Shown one piece after another: positions 1 through 7,100 of a DNA stretch of 16,313 nucleotides. Origin of the DNA: Gracilibacteraceae bacterium. GTDB lineage: Bacteria > Bacillota > Desulfitobacteriia > Desulfitobacteriales > Syntrophobotulaceae. How positions within the stretch are numbered: position 1 is the first letter of the stretch; each line of letters opens with the position of its first letter. The notes beneath the pieces are model-generated. The model was not told where the DNA came from and did not search any database. It saw only the letters and a program-made list of their open reading frames with translations. A program made the translations under genes and the position numbers. Where the stretch lies: NCBI GenBank assembly GCA_031263945.1, contig JAISEW010000103.1:1-16313 (forward strand). The letters run 5' to 3'.

Positions 1-926
1 ATAAAAGTCACGGCCGCCGGCAAAGGGACTCCTTTGCGCACCAGACCGTAAAAAACCGGGATCGAGGCGCAATCGCAGACGGGCAGACAAAAACCGGCCA
101 TGACGGCGGTCGCCATTCCTCCCAGATTCGTTTTGGGGAAACGGCTCTCTATCGCCGCTTGGCTGACAAAAATTTCCACAATGCCGGAGATGAGGACGCC
201 GACGAGCAAAAATGGCGCCGCCTGCAAAATGATCCCCAGGAAAATATTAACTATTCTGTTGACGGGGACTCCAAGCAGCGTCAGACGTCCCGCCGCTATG
301 AGATAAACGGCGCTGAATGCCGCGGCGGCGGCGATGAATATGGGCAGCGGCGGCCATGTTTTGCGCAGCAGCTGCCGGTGATAATCGTCGTATGAGTTTA
401 TGCCGTAGGCGCGGACGCCCGGGTTGACCGCGCGCAACAGGCGGCGGATCTTAGCCGCGCCGCCGGCATCCTCATTGCGCAGCAACACGAAATCGCTGCT
501 GGCGATTTGCTCGGGCAGGGCTTTTCCCGTGCGGCCCAGCAGTTTTTCCAGCTCCGCCCCGTCGGCGATATGGACGACGCGCCGGATCTTGCAGCGGTTG
601 TGCAGCAAGGGATGGAGCAGCAGGGCGTGCAAGGCGGAAAACGGGGCGATCCCGTTCCATTCGATCCAGACCTCGTCATAATCGGCTTCGCGCAATTGGC
701 GGCGGATCCGGCGGGCCACGTCTTCCGGCCGCTGTTCTAATTCTCGGAGCGGGAAAAGCAGATTCTGGCGGGAATCGCCCGGCCCGGACAATTCCGTCTC
801 GCCGTTTTCAAATTGAACGACCAAAATCTTGATATTGCGCCAGTCTTCACGGCCGAGCAGACCGTTGAGAAACGAGGTTTTTCCGGCGGACAGGAACCCG
901 GTCAGCACATAAACGGGAGCGATCAT
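1..926 (-). CDS. CobW-like P-loop GTPase fused to YcgR/UPF0718-type permease, partial (C-terminus beyond window)
   Basis: The minus-strand frame is open from the ATG at 926-924 to the window edge, about 308 residues, with no stop. Residues 10-17 are a Walker A (GFLSAGKT) as in CobW/COG0523 proteins. Residues 88-92 (IEWNG) sit where that family has IEPSG. Residues 150-153 (RNED) occupy the NKxD position in degenerate form, and there is no CxCC metal motif. From about residue 193 the protein becomes membranous, with hydrophobic segments near 193-213, 223-252 and 268-295. The last contains CLPVCDCASIP (280-290), which matches from memory the PVCxCxxxP signature of the UPF0718/YcgR permeases; KGVP follows. 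The ATG overlaps the stop of the upstream CobW-family gene (ATGA), so the two are translationally coupled. The likely role is a GTPase-linked membrane permease in metal homeostasis; this is inferred and the substrate is unknown. The domain identities are fairly secure. Confidence 0.8.
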   Translation of the reverse strand, partial: MIAPVYVLTGFLSAGKTSFLNGLLGREDWRNIKILVVQFENGETELSGPGDSRQNLLFPLRELEQRPEDVARRIRRQLREADYDEVWIEWNGIAPFSALHALLLHPLLHNRCKIRRVVHIADGAELEKLLGRTGKALPEQIASSDFVLLRNEDAGGAAKIRRLLRAVNPGVRAYGINSYDDYHRQLLRKTWPPLPIFIAAAAAFSAVYLIAAGRLTLLGVPVNRIVNIFLGIILQAAPFLLVGVLISGIVEIFVSQAAIESRFPKTNLGGMATAVMAGFCLPVCDCASIPVFYGLVRKGVPLPAAVTF

Positions 927-1885
927 GCGCTTTCTCCACCCAATAAGCCAATCAGCTCGTCGCGGTTCAAATCGCGCCCGATAAAAGAGAGCGTTCCGCC
1001 TTCCGCTGCGCAGGGCTCTATTTGCCAGTCGCCGGGCAGATATTGCAGGTTCCAGTGCCCGGCCGGGCCGCGCACCACGCCCTTGGCGCGCAGAACGGTC
1101 CCGGCCGCGCGGGGCAGGGCGGCGGCCAAAGTCTGTAATTCCAAGCGGGTGAAAGAGCGATCCGTGCGGATATCGACCGCCTCAAAAACATCGCCGGCCG
1201 CGTGGCTGTGAGCATGAGCATGAGCGTGAGCGTGGTTTTCGCCGTGGGCGTGGCTGTGTCCGCATTCGCATCTCTCGGGATGGGCGGGCCGCTCCGGCGG
1301 GTCAAAACGAAGCAGATCGGCGGCGTTGATTTGGGTCCAGGGCCGGGTCAGAATGTCGGCGCGCGCGCTAAGAGAGCGGGCGAGATCCGCCGCGGTTTCC
1401 GCCATTTCCGGATAGGTTTCGGCGCGGGACATCAGGATAGTGTCGGCGCTTTCGATCTGATCCGTGAAAAACTCGCCGAAATTATCGTAATACATACGGC
1501 AGCGTTTGACATCCACAACCGTTATTTTTCCGCGCAGCTCGGCGAGAGCCGTGACGGACGGGTCGGCGCAAGCCGCGGCCACATCCGAAAGCTTGCTGAC
1601 GCCGGAGGGCTCTATCAGCACCGCCTCCGGGCTAAAGCGGTTTAGGAGTTCGCGCAGGGACTTGACAAAGTCTCCGGTGATACTGCAGCATATGCAGCCG
1701 GAGTTCAGTTCGGCCACTTCGACCCCGCTTGATTTAAGCAGGGCGGCGTCAATACCGGCCTCGCCGAAGTCGTTTTCCACCAAAACGGTTTTTACCCCGG
1801 CCAGCGCCTCCCGCAGCAGTTTCTGGATCAGAGTGGTTTTGCCCGCGCCCAGAAAACCGGAAATTATATATATTTTCGCCGCCAT
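923..1885 (-). CDS. CobW/COG0523-family metal-homeostasis GTPase with His-rich segment
   Basis: This is a 320-residue P-loop GTPase of the CobW/YciC/ZagA/YeiR class, whose members deliver or store zinc or other metals. Visible motifs are Walker A GFLGAGKT (10-17), the family's CxCC metal motif as CICC (64-67), and Walker B-region IEPSG (91-95). A metal-binding-like stretch at about 202-228 has a CEC pair and many HA/HS repeats. The C-terminal CobW domain (about 231-318) follows. The NKxD guanine motif is replaced by SRAE (153-156). An upstream in-frame ATG at 1945 exists, but the ATG at 1885 has GGAGGT seven bases before it and begins the conserved KIYIISGF strand, so I chose 1885. It is the first gene of a minus-strand pair, its stop overlapping the next start. 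Which metal it handles cannot be read from the sequence; zinc is the family default. No clear Zur operator is seen. Confidence 0.9.
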   Translation of the reverse strand: MAAKIYIISGFLGAGKTTLIQKLLREALAGVKTVLVENDFGEAGIDAALLKSSGVEVAELNSGCICCSITGDFVKSLRELLNRFSPEAVLIEPSGVSKLSDVAAACADPSVTALAELRGKITVVDVKRCRMYYDNFGEFFTDQIESADTILMSRAETYPEMAETAADLARSLSARADILTRPWTQINAADLLRFDPPERPAHPERCECGHSHAHGENHAHAHAHAHSHAAGDVFEAVDIRTDRSFTRLELQTLAAALPRAAGTVLRAKGVVRGPAGHWNLQYLPGDWQIEPCAAEGGTLSFIGRDLNRDELIGLLGGESA

Positions 1886-1892
1886 CGGCCGC

Positions 1893-1898
1893 ACCTCC
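1893..1898 (-). promoter_or_regulatory. Ribosome binding site deciding the CobW-family GTPase start
   Basis: On the minus strand this reads GGAGGT, seven bases upstream of the ATG at 1885-1883. It favours that start over the in-frame ATGs further upstream (at 1900 and 1945). Confidence 0.75.
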
Positions 1899-1916
1899 AT
1901 ATTGGGTTTCCATGGT

Positions 1917-1945
1917 ATTTTAACACGGCCCGCCCGACCCGTCAA
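1917..1945 (-). promoter_or_regulatory. Sigma-A-type promoter of the CobW GTPase/permease pair
   Basis: On the minus strand a -35 TTGACG (1945-1940) is separated by 17 bases from a -10 TAAAAT (1922-1917). Transcription would start near 1910, giving a leader of about 25 bases that contains the GGAGGT site. I looked for a Zur-like palindrome over it and saw none. Confidence 0.7.
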
Positions 1946-1976
1946 TTGAGGAAAAGCGAAAAACCGGCGGGAGGGC

Positions 1977-2005
1977 TTGCGGACGGCTAAAATATATGTT
2001 ATGAT
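1977..2005 (+). promoter_or_regulatory. Sigma-A-type promoter of tRNA-Gly (and probably rpmF)
   Basis: A -35 TTGCGG (1977-1982), a 17-base spacer and a -10 TATGAT (2000-2005) lie about 18 bases before the mature tRNA 5' end. It is divergent from the CobW-unit promoter, with about 30 bases between the two -35 boxes. Confidence 0.7.
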
Positions 2006-2023
2006 GTTGGGCGAAGCTGATAA

Positions 2024-2098
2024 GCGGGCGTAGCTCAGTGGTAGAGCACTGGCTTCCCAAGCCAGGTGTCGCGGGTTCGAATCCCGTTGCCCGCTCCA
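2024..2098 (+). tRNA. tRNA-Gly, anticodon CCC, CCA encoded
   Basis: The cloverleaf is complete. The acceptor strand GCGGGCG (2024-2030) pairs with TGCCCGC (2088-2094) with one terminal G-U. The anticodon stem CTGGC/GCCAG encloses the loop TTCCCAA, giving anticodon CCC, which reads GGG codons. The T arm is GCGGG-TTCGAAT-CCCGT (2071-2087). A discriminator T is followed by an encoded CCA (2096-2098). A dedicated GGG reader fits a GC-rich genome. No terminator follows, so it is probably co-transcribed with rpmF and cut out by RNase P and 3' processing. Confidence 0.97.
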
Positions 2099-2160
2099 GT
2101 CGGATGAAATTCGAATGGAAATAAGCGGGCGCTTGATGCCGGAACGTAAGCCAAACGGAT

Positions 2161-2169
2161 AGGGGGTGA
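2161..2169 (+). promoter_or_regulatory. Ribosome binding site deciding a TTG start for rpmF
   Basis: AGGGGGTGA is an extended match to the anti-Shine-Dalgarno and lies five bases before TTG at 2175. The alternative GTG at 2166 sits inside this site and is therefore unlikely to be the start. Confidence 0.7.
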
Positions 2170-2174
2170 AAGAA

Positions 2175-2354
2175 TTGGGCGTGCATCAGAACAGGCAATC
2201 GAAGGCGCGTGTCCGCCGGCGCCGGGCGATGGATAAAGTGTTTGCGCCGAATCTTGTGGTGTGTTCGCAATGCCGCAATCTGCGGCTGCAGCACCAGCTC
2301 TGTCCGCACTGTGGTTTTTATAAAGGTAAACAGATCATCAAAGTGGGCGAATAA
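2175..2354 (+). CDS. rpmF: 50S ribosomal protein L32
   Basis: This is a 59-residue basic ribosomal protein of the large subunit. The family pattern is visible: a Lys/Arg-rich N-terminus (QSKARVRRRRA), then APNLVVC and two zinc-knuckle pairs, CSQC and CPHC, followed by GFYKGKQII. It is therefore the zinc-binding, four-cysteine form. I chose the TTG start because a strong ribosome site lies five bases upstream and the product then begins MGVHQNRQSK, close to the family's usual short N-terminus. The residue after MGV is His where many L32 proteins have Pro. It lies 76 bases after tRNA-Gly and before plsX, as rpmF does in many bacteria. The DUF177 gene (yceD) that commonly precedes rpmF is missing here. 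A terminator-like hairpin follows the stop. Confidence 0.93.
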   Translation: MGVHQNRQSKARVRRRRAMDKVFAPNLVVCSQCRNLRLQHQLCPHCGFYKGKQIIKVGE

Positions 2355-2362
2355 AGGAATGG

Positions 2363-2392
2363 AAGCTGTTGGGTGGCCCCGGCAGCTTTTTT
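2363..2392 (+). terminator. Intrinsic terminator or attenuator between rpmF and plsX
   Basis: AAGCTGTTGGG pairs with CCCGGCAGCTT (11 base pairs, two of them G-U) around a four-base loop, and the stem runs directly into a run of six T. It begins eight bases after the rpmF stop. No convincing promoter fits between it and the plsX start at 2426, so it may be partial, letting a fraction of transcripts reach the plsX operon. Confidence 0.75.
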
Positions 2393-2410
2393 CTTGAAAG
2401 CCCTAAGGGC

Positions 2411-2420
2411 AAAGGAGTGA
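2411..2420 (+). promoter_or_regulatory. Ribosome binding site deciding a TTG start for plsX
   Basis: AAAGGAGTGA lies five bases before the TTG at 2426. The upstream in-frame ATG at 2369 falls inside the terminator hairpin and has no ribosome site. Confidence 0.75.
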
Positions 2421-2425
2421 GTTAT

Positions 2426-3400
2426 TTGCGTATTGCATTGGACGCGATGGGCGGCGATCACGCGCCGCGGGAGATCGTACTCGGCGGTTTGGCGGCGGCG
2501 GCGGCTTATCCGGACACGACGGTGATCCTTGTGGGCCGGGAGGAGGAGATCCTGGCCGCTATGCCCGCTTCTCCGCCCGCGAACGTCGCGGTCACGGCGG
2601 CAAGCGAGATGATCGGCATGGACGAGCATCCGGCCAATGCCGTCAGAAGCAAGAAGGATTCTTCTGTCGTGGTGGCGACGCGTCTGGTAAAAGAAGGCCG
2701 GGCCGACGCCGTCGTTTCCGCCGGCAGCACGGGCGCGCAGATGGCGGCGGCGCTTCTCGGTTTCGGCCGCGTCAAAGGAGTGGAGCGCCCCGGTATCGGC
2801 TCGGTCATCCCCGGCCCGGTCAAAGGCCGTTTTATCGTGGACATCGGCGCTAACGTCGGCGCTTCTCCCGCCCAGCTTTTGCAGTACGGTCTTATGGGCA
2901 GTATTTATTCCGAAGCCGTGCTGGGTTTTGCCCGCCCGCGCGTGGCGCTCCTGAATATCGGTTCGGAGGAAGGAAAAGGCAACGCGCTTTCTGTCGCCGC
3001 TTATGAATTGTTAAAAAATTCCAGCTTGAATTTTATCGGCAACATAGAGGGGCGGGATTTGTTCAGCGGTCAGGCGGAGGTCGTGGTTTGCGAAGCTTTT
3101 GCCGGCAATATCGCCATCAAGACCATGGAAGGCGTGGCGGCGATGATGATGGGGTTTTTAGGCGAGAAACTGGCGGGGCGGCCCGATACGGAGCTGGGCG
3201 CGGCGCTGGCTGAACTGAGGGCGGCGACGGATTATGCCGAATACGGCGGCGCGCCGCTGCTGGGCGTCAACGGGCTCAGTATAGTCTGTCACGGCAGTTC
3301 CAAGGCGTTGGCTGTGAAAAACGGCGTCCGCGTGGCTCGGGAGTGCGTGGAAGCGGATATAGTGGGTATAATCAGCCGCCGACTGGCGGGCGGGGCATGA
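2426..3400 (+). CDS. plsX: Phosphate acyltransferase PlsX (acyl-ACP:phosphate transacylase)
   Basis: The 324-residue product makes acyl-phosphate from acyl-ACP, the donor for PlsY in the first step of phospholipid synthesis; it is a peripheral membrane enzyme. Family motifs run the full length: LDAMGGDHAP near the N-terminus (5-14), SAGSTGA, DIGANVGASP, EAFAGNIAIKT, YGGAPLLGVNG and CHGSS near the C-terminus. Length is normal for the family (about 330). The TTG start is supported by the ribosome site at 2411-2420 and gives the usual N-terminus MRIALDAMGGD. It follows rpmF past a terminator-like hairpin and its stop overlaps the rnc start (ATGA). In many Bacillota plsX is followed by fabD/fabG/acpP before rnc; here rnc follows directly. 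Confidence 0.96.
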   Translation: MRIALDAMGGDHAPREIVLGGLAAAAAYPDTTVILVGREEEILAAMPASPPANVAVTAASEMIGMDEHPANAVRSKKDSSVVVATRLVKEGRADAVVSAGSTGAQMAAALLGFGRVKGVERPGIGSVIPGPVKGRFIVDIGANVGASPAQLLQYGLMGSIYSEAVLGFARPRVALLNIGSEEGKGNALSVAAYELLKNSSLNFIGNIEGRDLFSGQAEVVVCEAFAGNIAIKTMEGVAAMMMGFLGEKLAGRPDTELGAALAELRAATDYAEYGGAPLLGVNGLSIVCHGSSKALAVKNGVRVARECVEADIVGIISRRLAGGA

Positions 3401-4116
3401 CGCAGGAGCGGAGCGGCGAGGAAACCGGAGCGGTGAAAGCGCTGGCGCGGCGCGTCGGCGAACTGCTCGGCAAGTCGGCCCTTGATACCGCATGGCTGGA
3501 CGTTCCGCTCACGCATCCTTCTTACATGTTTGAGGCGGATGCCGCTGAAAACAATCAGCGGTTGGAGTTTCTCGGCGACGCCGTGCTGGATTTTCTGACG
3601 GGAGAGTACCTGTATCTGAGTTATCCCGCCAGTCCGGAAGGGGATCTGACCAAGATGCGCGCCGCCGTGGTCAATGAAGCGACGCTGGCGCGCGTGGCCC
3701 GGCGCCTGAACCTGGGCGCCGCGCTGAGGCTGGGCCGCGGCGAACTGCATTCCGGCGGCAGGGACCGGGATTCCAATCTGGCCGACGCGCTGGAAGCTTT
3801 GATCGGCGCTTTATACTTGCGCTTTGGCCTGGACGGCGCGCGCGCTTTTGTGCGCGCCCTGTTCGTGCCGGAAATCGAGACTTTGCCTGACACTTTCGGT
3901 GATAACAAGACCCGCTTGCAGGAAACAGCGCAAATGCTGGGCCGGCGTGTCAGCTATCGCGTGGTGGCGGAACACGGTCCCGATCACTGCAAGGTTTTTT
4001 CCGTCGAGGCGCTGGTCGACGGACGGCAGGCCGGCGCCGGCAGCGGGCGCACGAAAAAAGAAGCGGAGCAGCAGGCCGCGGGCGCGGCCTTGCTGCATTG
4101 GGATCATCAGGCATGA
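3397..4116 (+). CDS. rnc: Ribonuclease III
   Basis: This 239-residue dsRNA endonuclease processes rRNA precursors and structured mRNAs. The RNase III domain carries the signature NQRLEFLGDA (54-63), with metal-binding acids E57 and D61 and a second acidic set D130 and E133 in LADALEALIGALY. A C-terminal dsRNA-binding domain (about 170-236) contains KTRLQE, an HCKVFSVEALV strand and the basic TKKEAEQQAA helix. The start at 3397 overlaps the plsX stop (ATGA), and its own stop overlaps the smc start in the same way, so the three are translationally coupled. An earlier in-frame ATG at 3343 would lie inside plsX without support. A second RNase III-class enzyme, MrnC, is encoded at 14327. Confidence 0.97.
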   Translation: MTQERSGEETGAVKALARRVGELLGKSALDTAWLDVPLTHPSYMFEADAAENNQRLEFLGDAVLDFLTGEYLYLSYPASPEGDLTKMRAAVVNEATLARVARRLNLGAALRLGRGELHSGGRDRDSNLADALEALIGALYLRFGLDGARAFVRALFVPEIETLPDTFGDNKTRLQETAQMLGRRVSYRVVAEHGPDHCKVFSVEALVDGRQAGAGSGRTKKEAEQQAAGAALLHWDHQA

Positions 4117-7100
4117 CCGTCGCTTTTTTGAAATCCATTACCATTCAGGGTTTTAAATCTTTTGCCGACCGCCTGCGCATAAACCTGGAAGACGGGATGA
4201 GCGTGGTGGTGGGGCCGAACGGCTGCGGCAAAAGCAATATTGCCGACGCCATTCGCTGGGTGCTGGGGGAACAAAGCGCGAAAAATCTGCGCGGCGGCAG
4301 GATGGACGACGTGATTTTTGCCGGCAGCCGCACGCGGCGGCCGGTGGGCATGGCCGAAGTCTCGCTGCATTTTGACAACGCGGCCGGTTACTTTCCGCTG
4401 CCCTATGAAGAAGTGAGCGTGACGCGCCGCGTTTTTCGCGACGGCGACAGCGAATTTTTTATCAATCGGACGGCTTGCCGCCTGAGAGATATTCAGGAAT
4501 TGTTCCTCGACACCGGCGCGGGGCGGGAAGGGTTTTCCGTTATCGGGCAGGGGCAGGTGGAGCAGATATTGAATATGAAGGCGGAGGAACGCCGTTTTCT
4601 GATTGAGGAAGCCGCCGGCATCAGCAAGTTTCGTCTGCGGAAAAAAGAAGCGCTGAAGAAGCTGGAGGAGACGGAGCTTAATCTGAGCCGCGTCAATGAT
4701 ATTATCGGCGAAGTGGCGGCGCGGCTGGAACCGCTGTCCAGACAGGCGGAGGCGGCCGCGGTCTTTCAGGTCGCGGAGCGGGAACTGCGGGAGCTGGAGA
4801 TCGGCCGGCTGGCGCGGGCGGGGCGCGAGGCGGAAGAAAAATCAGCGGCGGCGGCGGCGCGGCAAGAGGAGCGGGAGCTCAAACAGGCGGCGGCCGCGGC
4901 GGCGGCGGCCGCCGGCGAGACTGCCCGTCTGACGGCCCGGCTGGCGCTGACGGCGGCGGAAGAGGCTCTGAAAGCGCGCCGGGAGGCGATCCACGGGGCG
5001 GAAACGGAGTGCCAGTCCCAGGAACACGCCTTGGCCCTGGGAGCGGAGCGCGGCCGCCATTTGTCCGGCGAGCGGGAACGGCTGGCCGGAGAGGCGGACG
5101 TCAAACGGGAGCGCAGGGTGGCCCGCCAGGATAAACTGGCAGCTGAACGCGGCCGGGCGGCGGATATTCAGAGAATACTCGCCGCCGGCCGCGTTCAGCA
5201 GTCGGCCTGGGAGGCCGACTGGGCCGCCCTGCGCGGAGCGGGGGCTGGACGGAGTGAGAGCCTGAAAGCCGAGATGTTCGGCGCCCAGAGTCAGCAGCTC
5301 GCGGCGGGCAATGAATACGCCGACGCCGAACACCGGCTGGCGGCTCTGGAAAAAGAGAAAGCGCTGCGGCTGGAGGAGCGGGAGCGCCGCGAAGCGGAAT
5401 TGGAGCGTAATGAGACGGAACTGCGCGCTCTGGCGGCGACGGCGGCCGAGTTGACCGCGGCGGCGGCGGCCCTGACCGAACAGGACGGGGCGGCGGCCCG
5501 GCAGGCGCGGGAGGAGGAAACCGCCGCCGCGGATCTGGCGGCGGCGGAACGCGAAAACAGCCGCCGTCTGGAGCAGACGCTGGCGCGCGGCAGCGCCTTG
5601 CGGCAGCTGGACGAAAACCGCGAGGGCTACCGGCGCGGGGTGCGCAGCATCGTAAGCGCCCTGCGCCGGGGTGAACTGAATGAGGACGGTTTTCTGGGGA
5701 CGGTGGCGGATAACCTCAGCGTCGATCCCGCGCATGAAGTCGCCGTCAGCACGGCTTTGGGCGGCGCGCTGCAGGATATTATCGTGACGACGGCGGCGCG
5801 GGGGCAGGAATATATTGACTGGCTGCGGAAAAAACAGGGCGGGCGGGCGACGTTTTTGCCGCTGGACACTTTGCGGCTGAGCGAAAGCCCGGATGTGGCC
5901 CTGTTTAAATCTATCCGGGGATTTATCGGTCTGGCGGCTGATTTGACCGCTTACCCGCCGGCGGCGGACAGGGCCGTGCGCTTTTTGCTGGGGCGGATAC
6001 TGGTCGCCGAGGATATGGATGCCGCTCTGGCCGTCGCCCGCCGCGCCTCCTTTCGTTTTCGGGTGGTGACGGCGGCCGGCGATCAGGTAAACGTCGGCGG
6101 TTCGCTGACCGGCGGCCGGGAAGGGACCGGCGGCGGGGAAGCGCACAACCTTCTGCGCCGCCGGCGGGAAATCGAGGAACTCGACGCGGCGGCGGCGGTT
6201 TTGCGGGTAAAGGCGGCGGAACTGGCCGCCCGCCGCCGGGATCTGCTCGCCGCCGCCGAGCGCCGGGCGGCGGAACGGGACGCGCTTGCCGCCCGGCGGC
6301 GGGAAGCGGAAAAAAAGAAGGAATTACTGGCGGTCGAGCAGAAACATCATGAGGAACGCCGCGGTTCCCTGCGCGAAAGGCTGAAGCTGATCGACCTGGA
6401 ATGTCAGGAAGGGCGGGAACAGCGGCTTGAGGCGGAAAACTCCCTGGCCGCTTGCCGTTCGGCTTTGGAGGATTTGCGTCTGCGAGTTTTGGCGCTGCAG
6501 GCGGAACAGGCCTCGGCGGAGGAAAGCGCGCGGGAAGCGGCGGAGCGCTCGGAGACGCTGAACGCGCAAATAACGGCGGCCAAAGTGGAAGAAGCCAGAC
6601 AGGAAGAAGAATTGCGTCAGCTGGAAGCCGGGATCGCGGAGGCGGAAGGGAAAAACAGGCGCGATGAACAGGAAATACTGACCCTCGAACGGCGCATGAA
6701 AGATTTAGCGCGGGAGGAAGGCGAGTTGACGGCCGCGGCCGCCCAGACAGCGGAAAAAATTGACATAATAAGGAAAAATTTGGATGAATGGCGGCTGGCG
6801 CTGACGGAGCAGAGCACCGAGCGGGAACGGGTCAGCGCCGCGCTGGTCGAAAGCGAGGAACAGACCAGACTGGCGCAGGCGGCTCTGCGGTCGCTGGAGC
6901 AGGAAGCGCATCAGGAAGAACTGGCGATCACCCGCGCCCGAACCGAAGCGGAGATGATTTGGGAGACGCTGCAAAATGATTTTGAACTAGACCGAGAGGC
7001 GGCGGCGCTGATCGAACTGCCGCCGATGAGCCGCGAACAGGCGCGCCGGCGCGTGGAGGCGCTGAAAGAGCAGATCGCCGGTCTGGGCCCGGTCAACCTG

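Noticed and set aside
1886..1950. Possible Zur operator upstream of the CobW GTPase
   Set aside because: I looked for the AT-rich inverted repeat typical of Bacillota Zur boxes and found no convincing palindrome over the promoter.
4842..6146. A 434-codon antisense frame and GCG/GCC-rich repeats inside smc
   Set aside because: They come from Ala/Arg/Glu-rich coiled-coil coding with GC-rich codons. There is no regular repeat unit and no break in the SMC frame.
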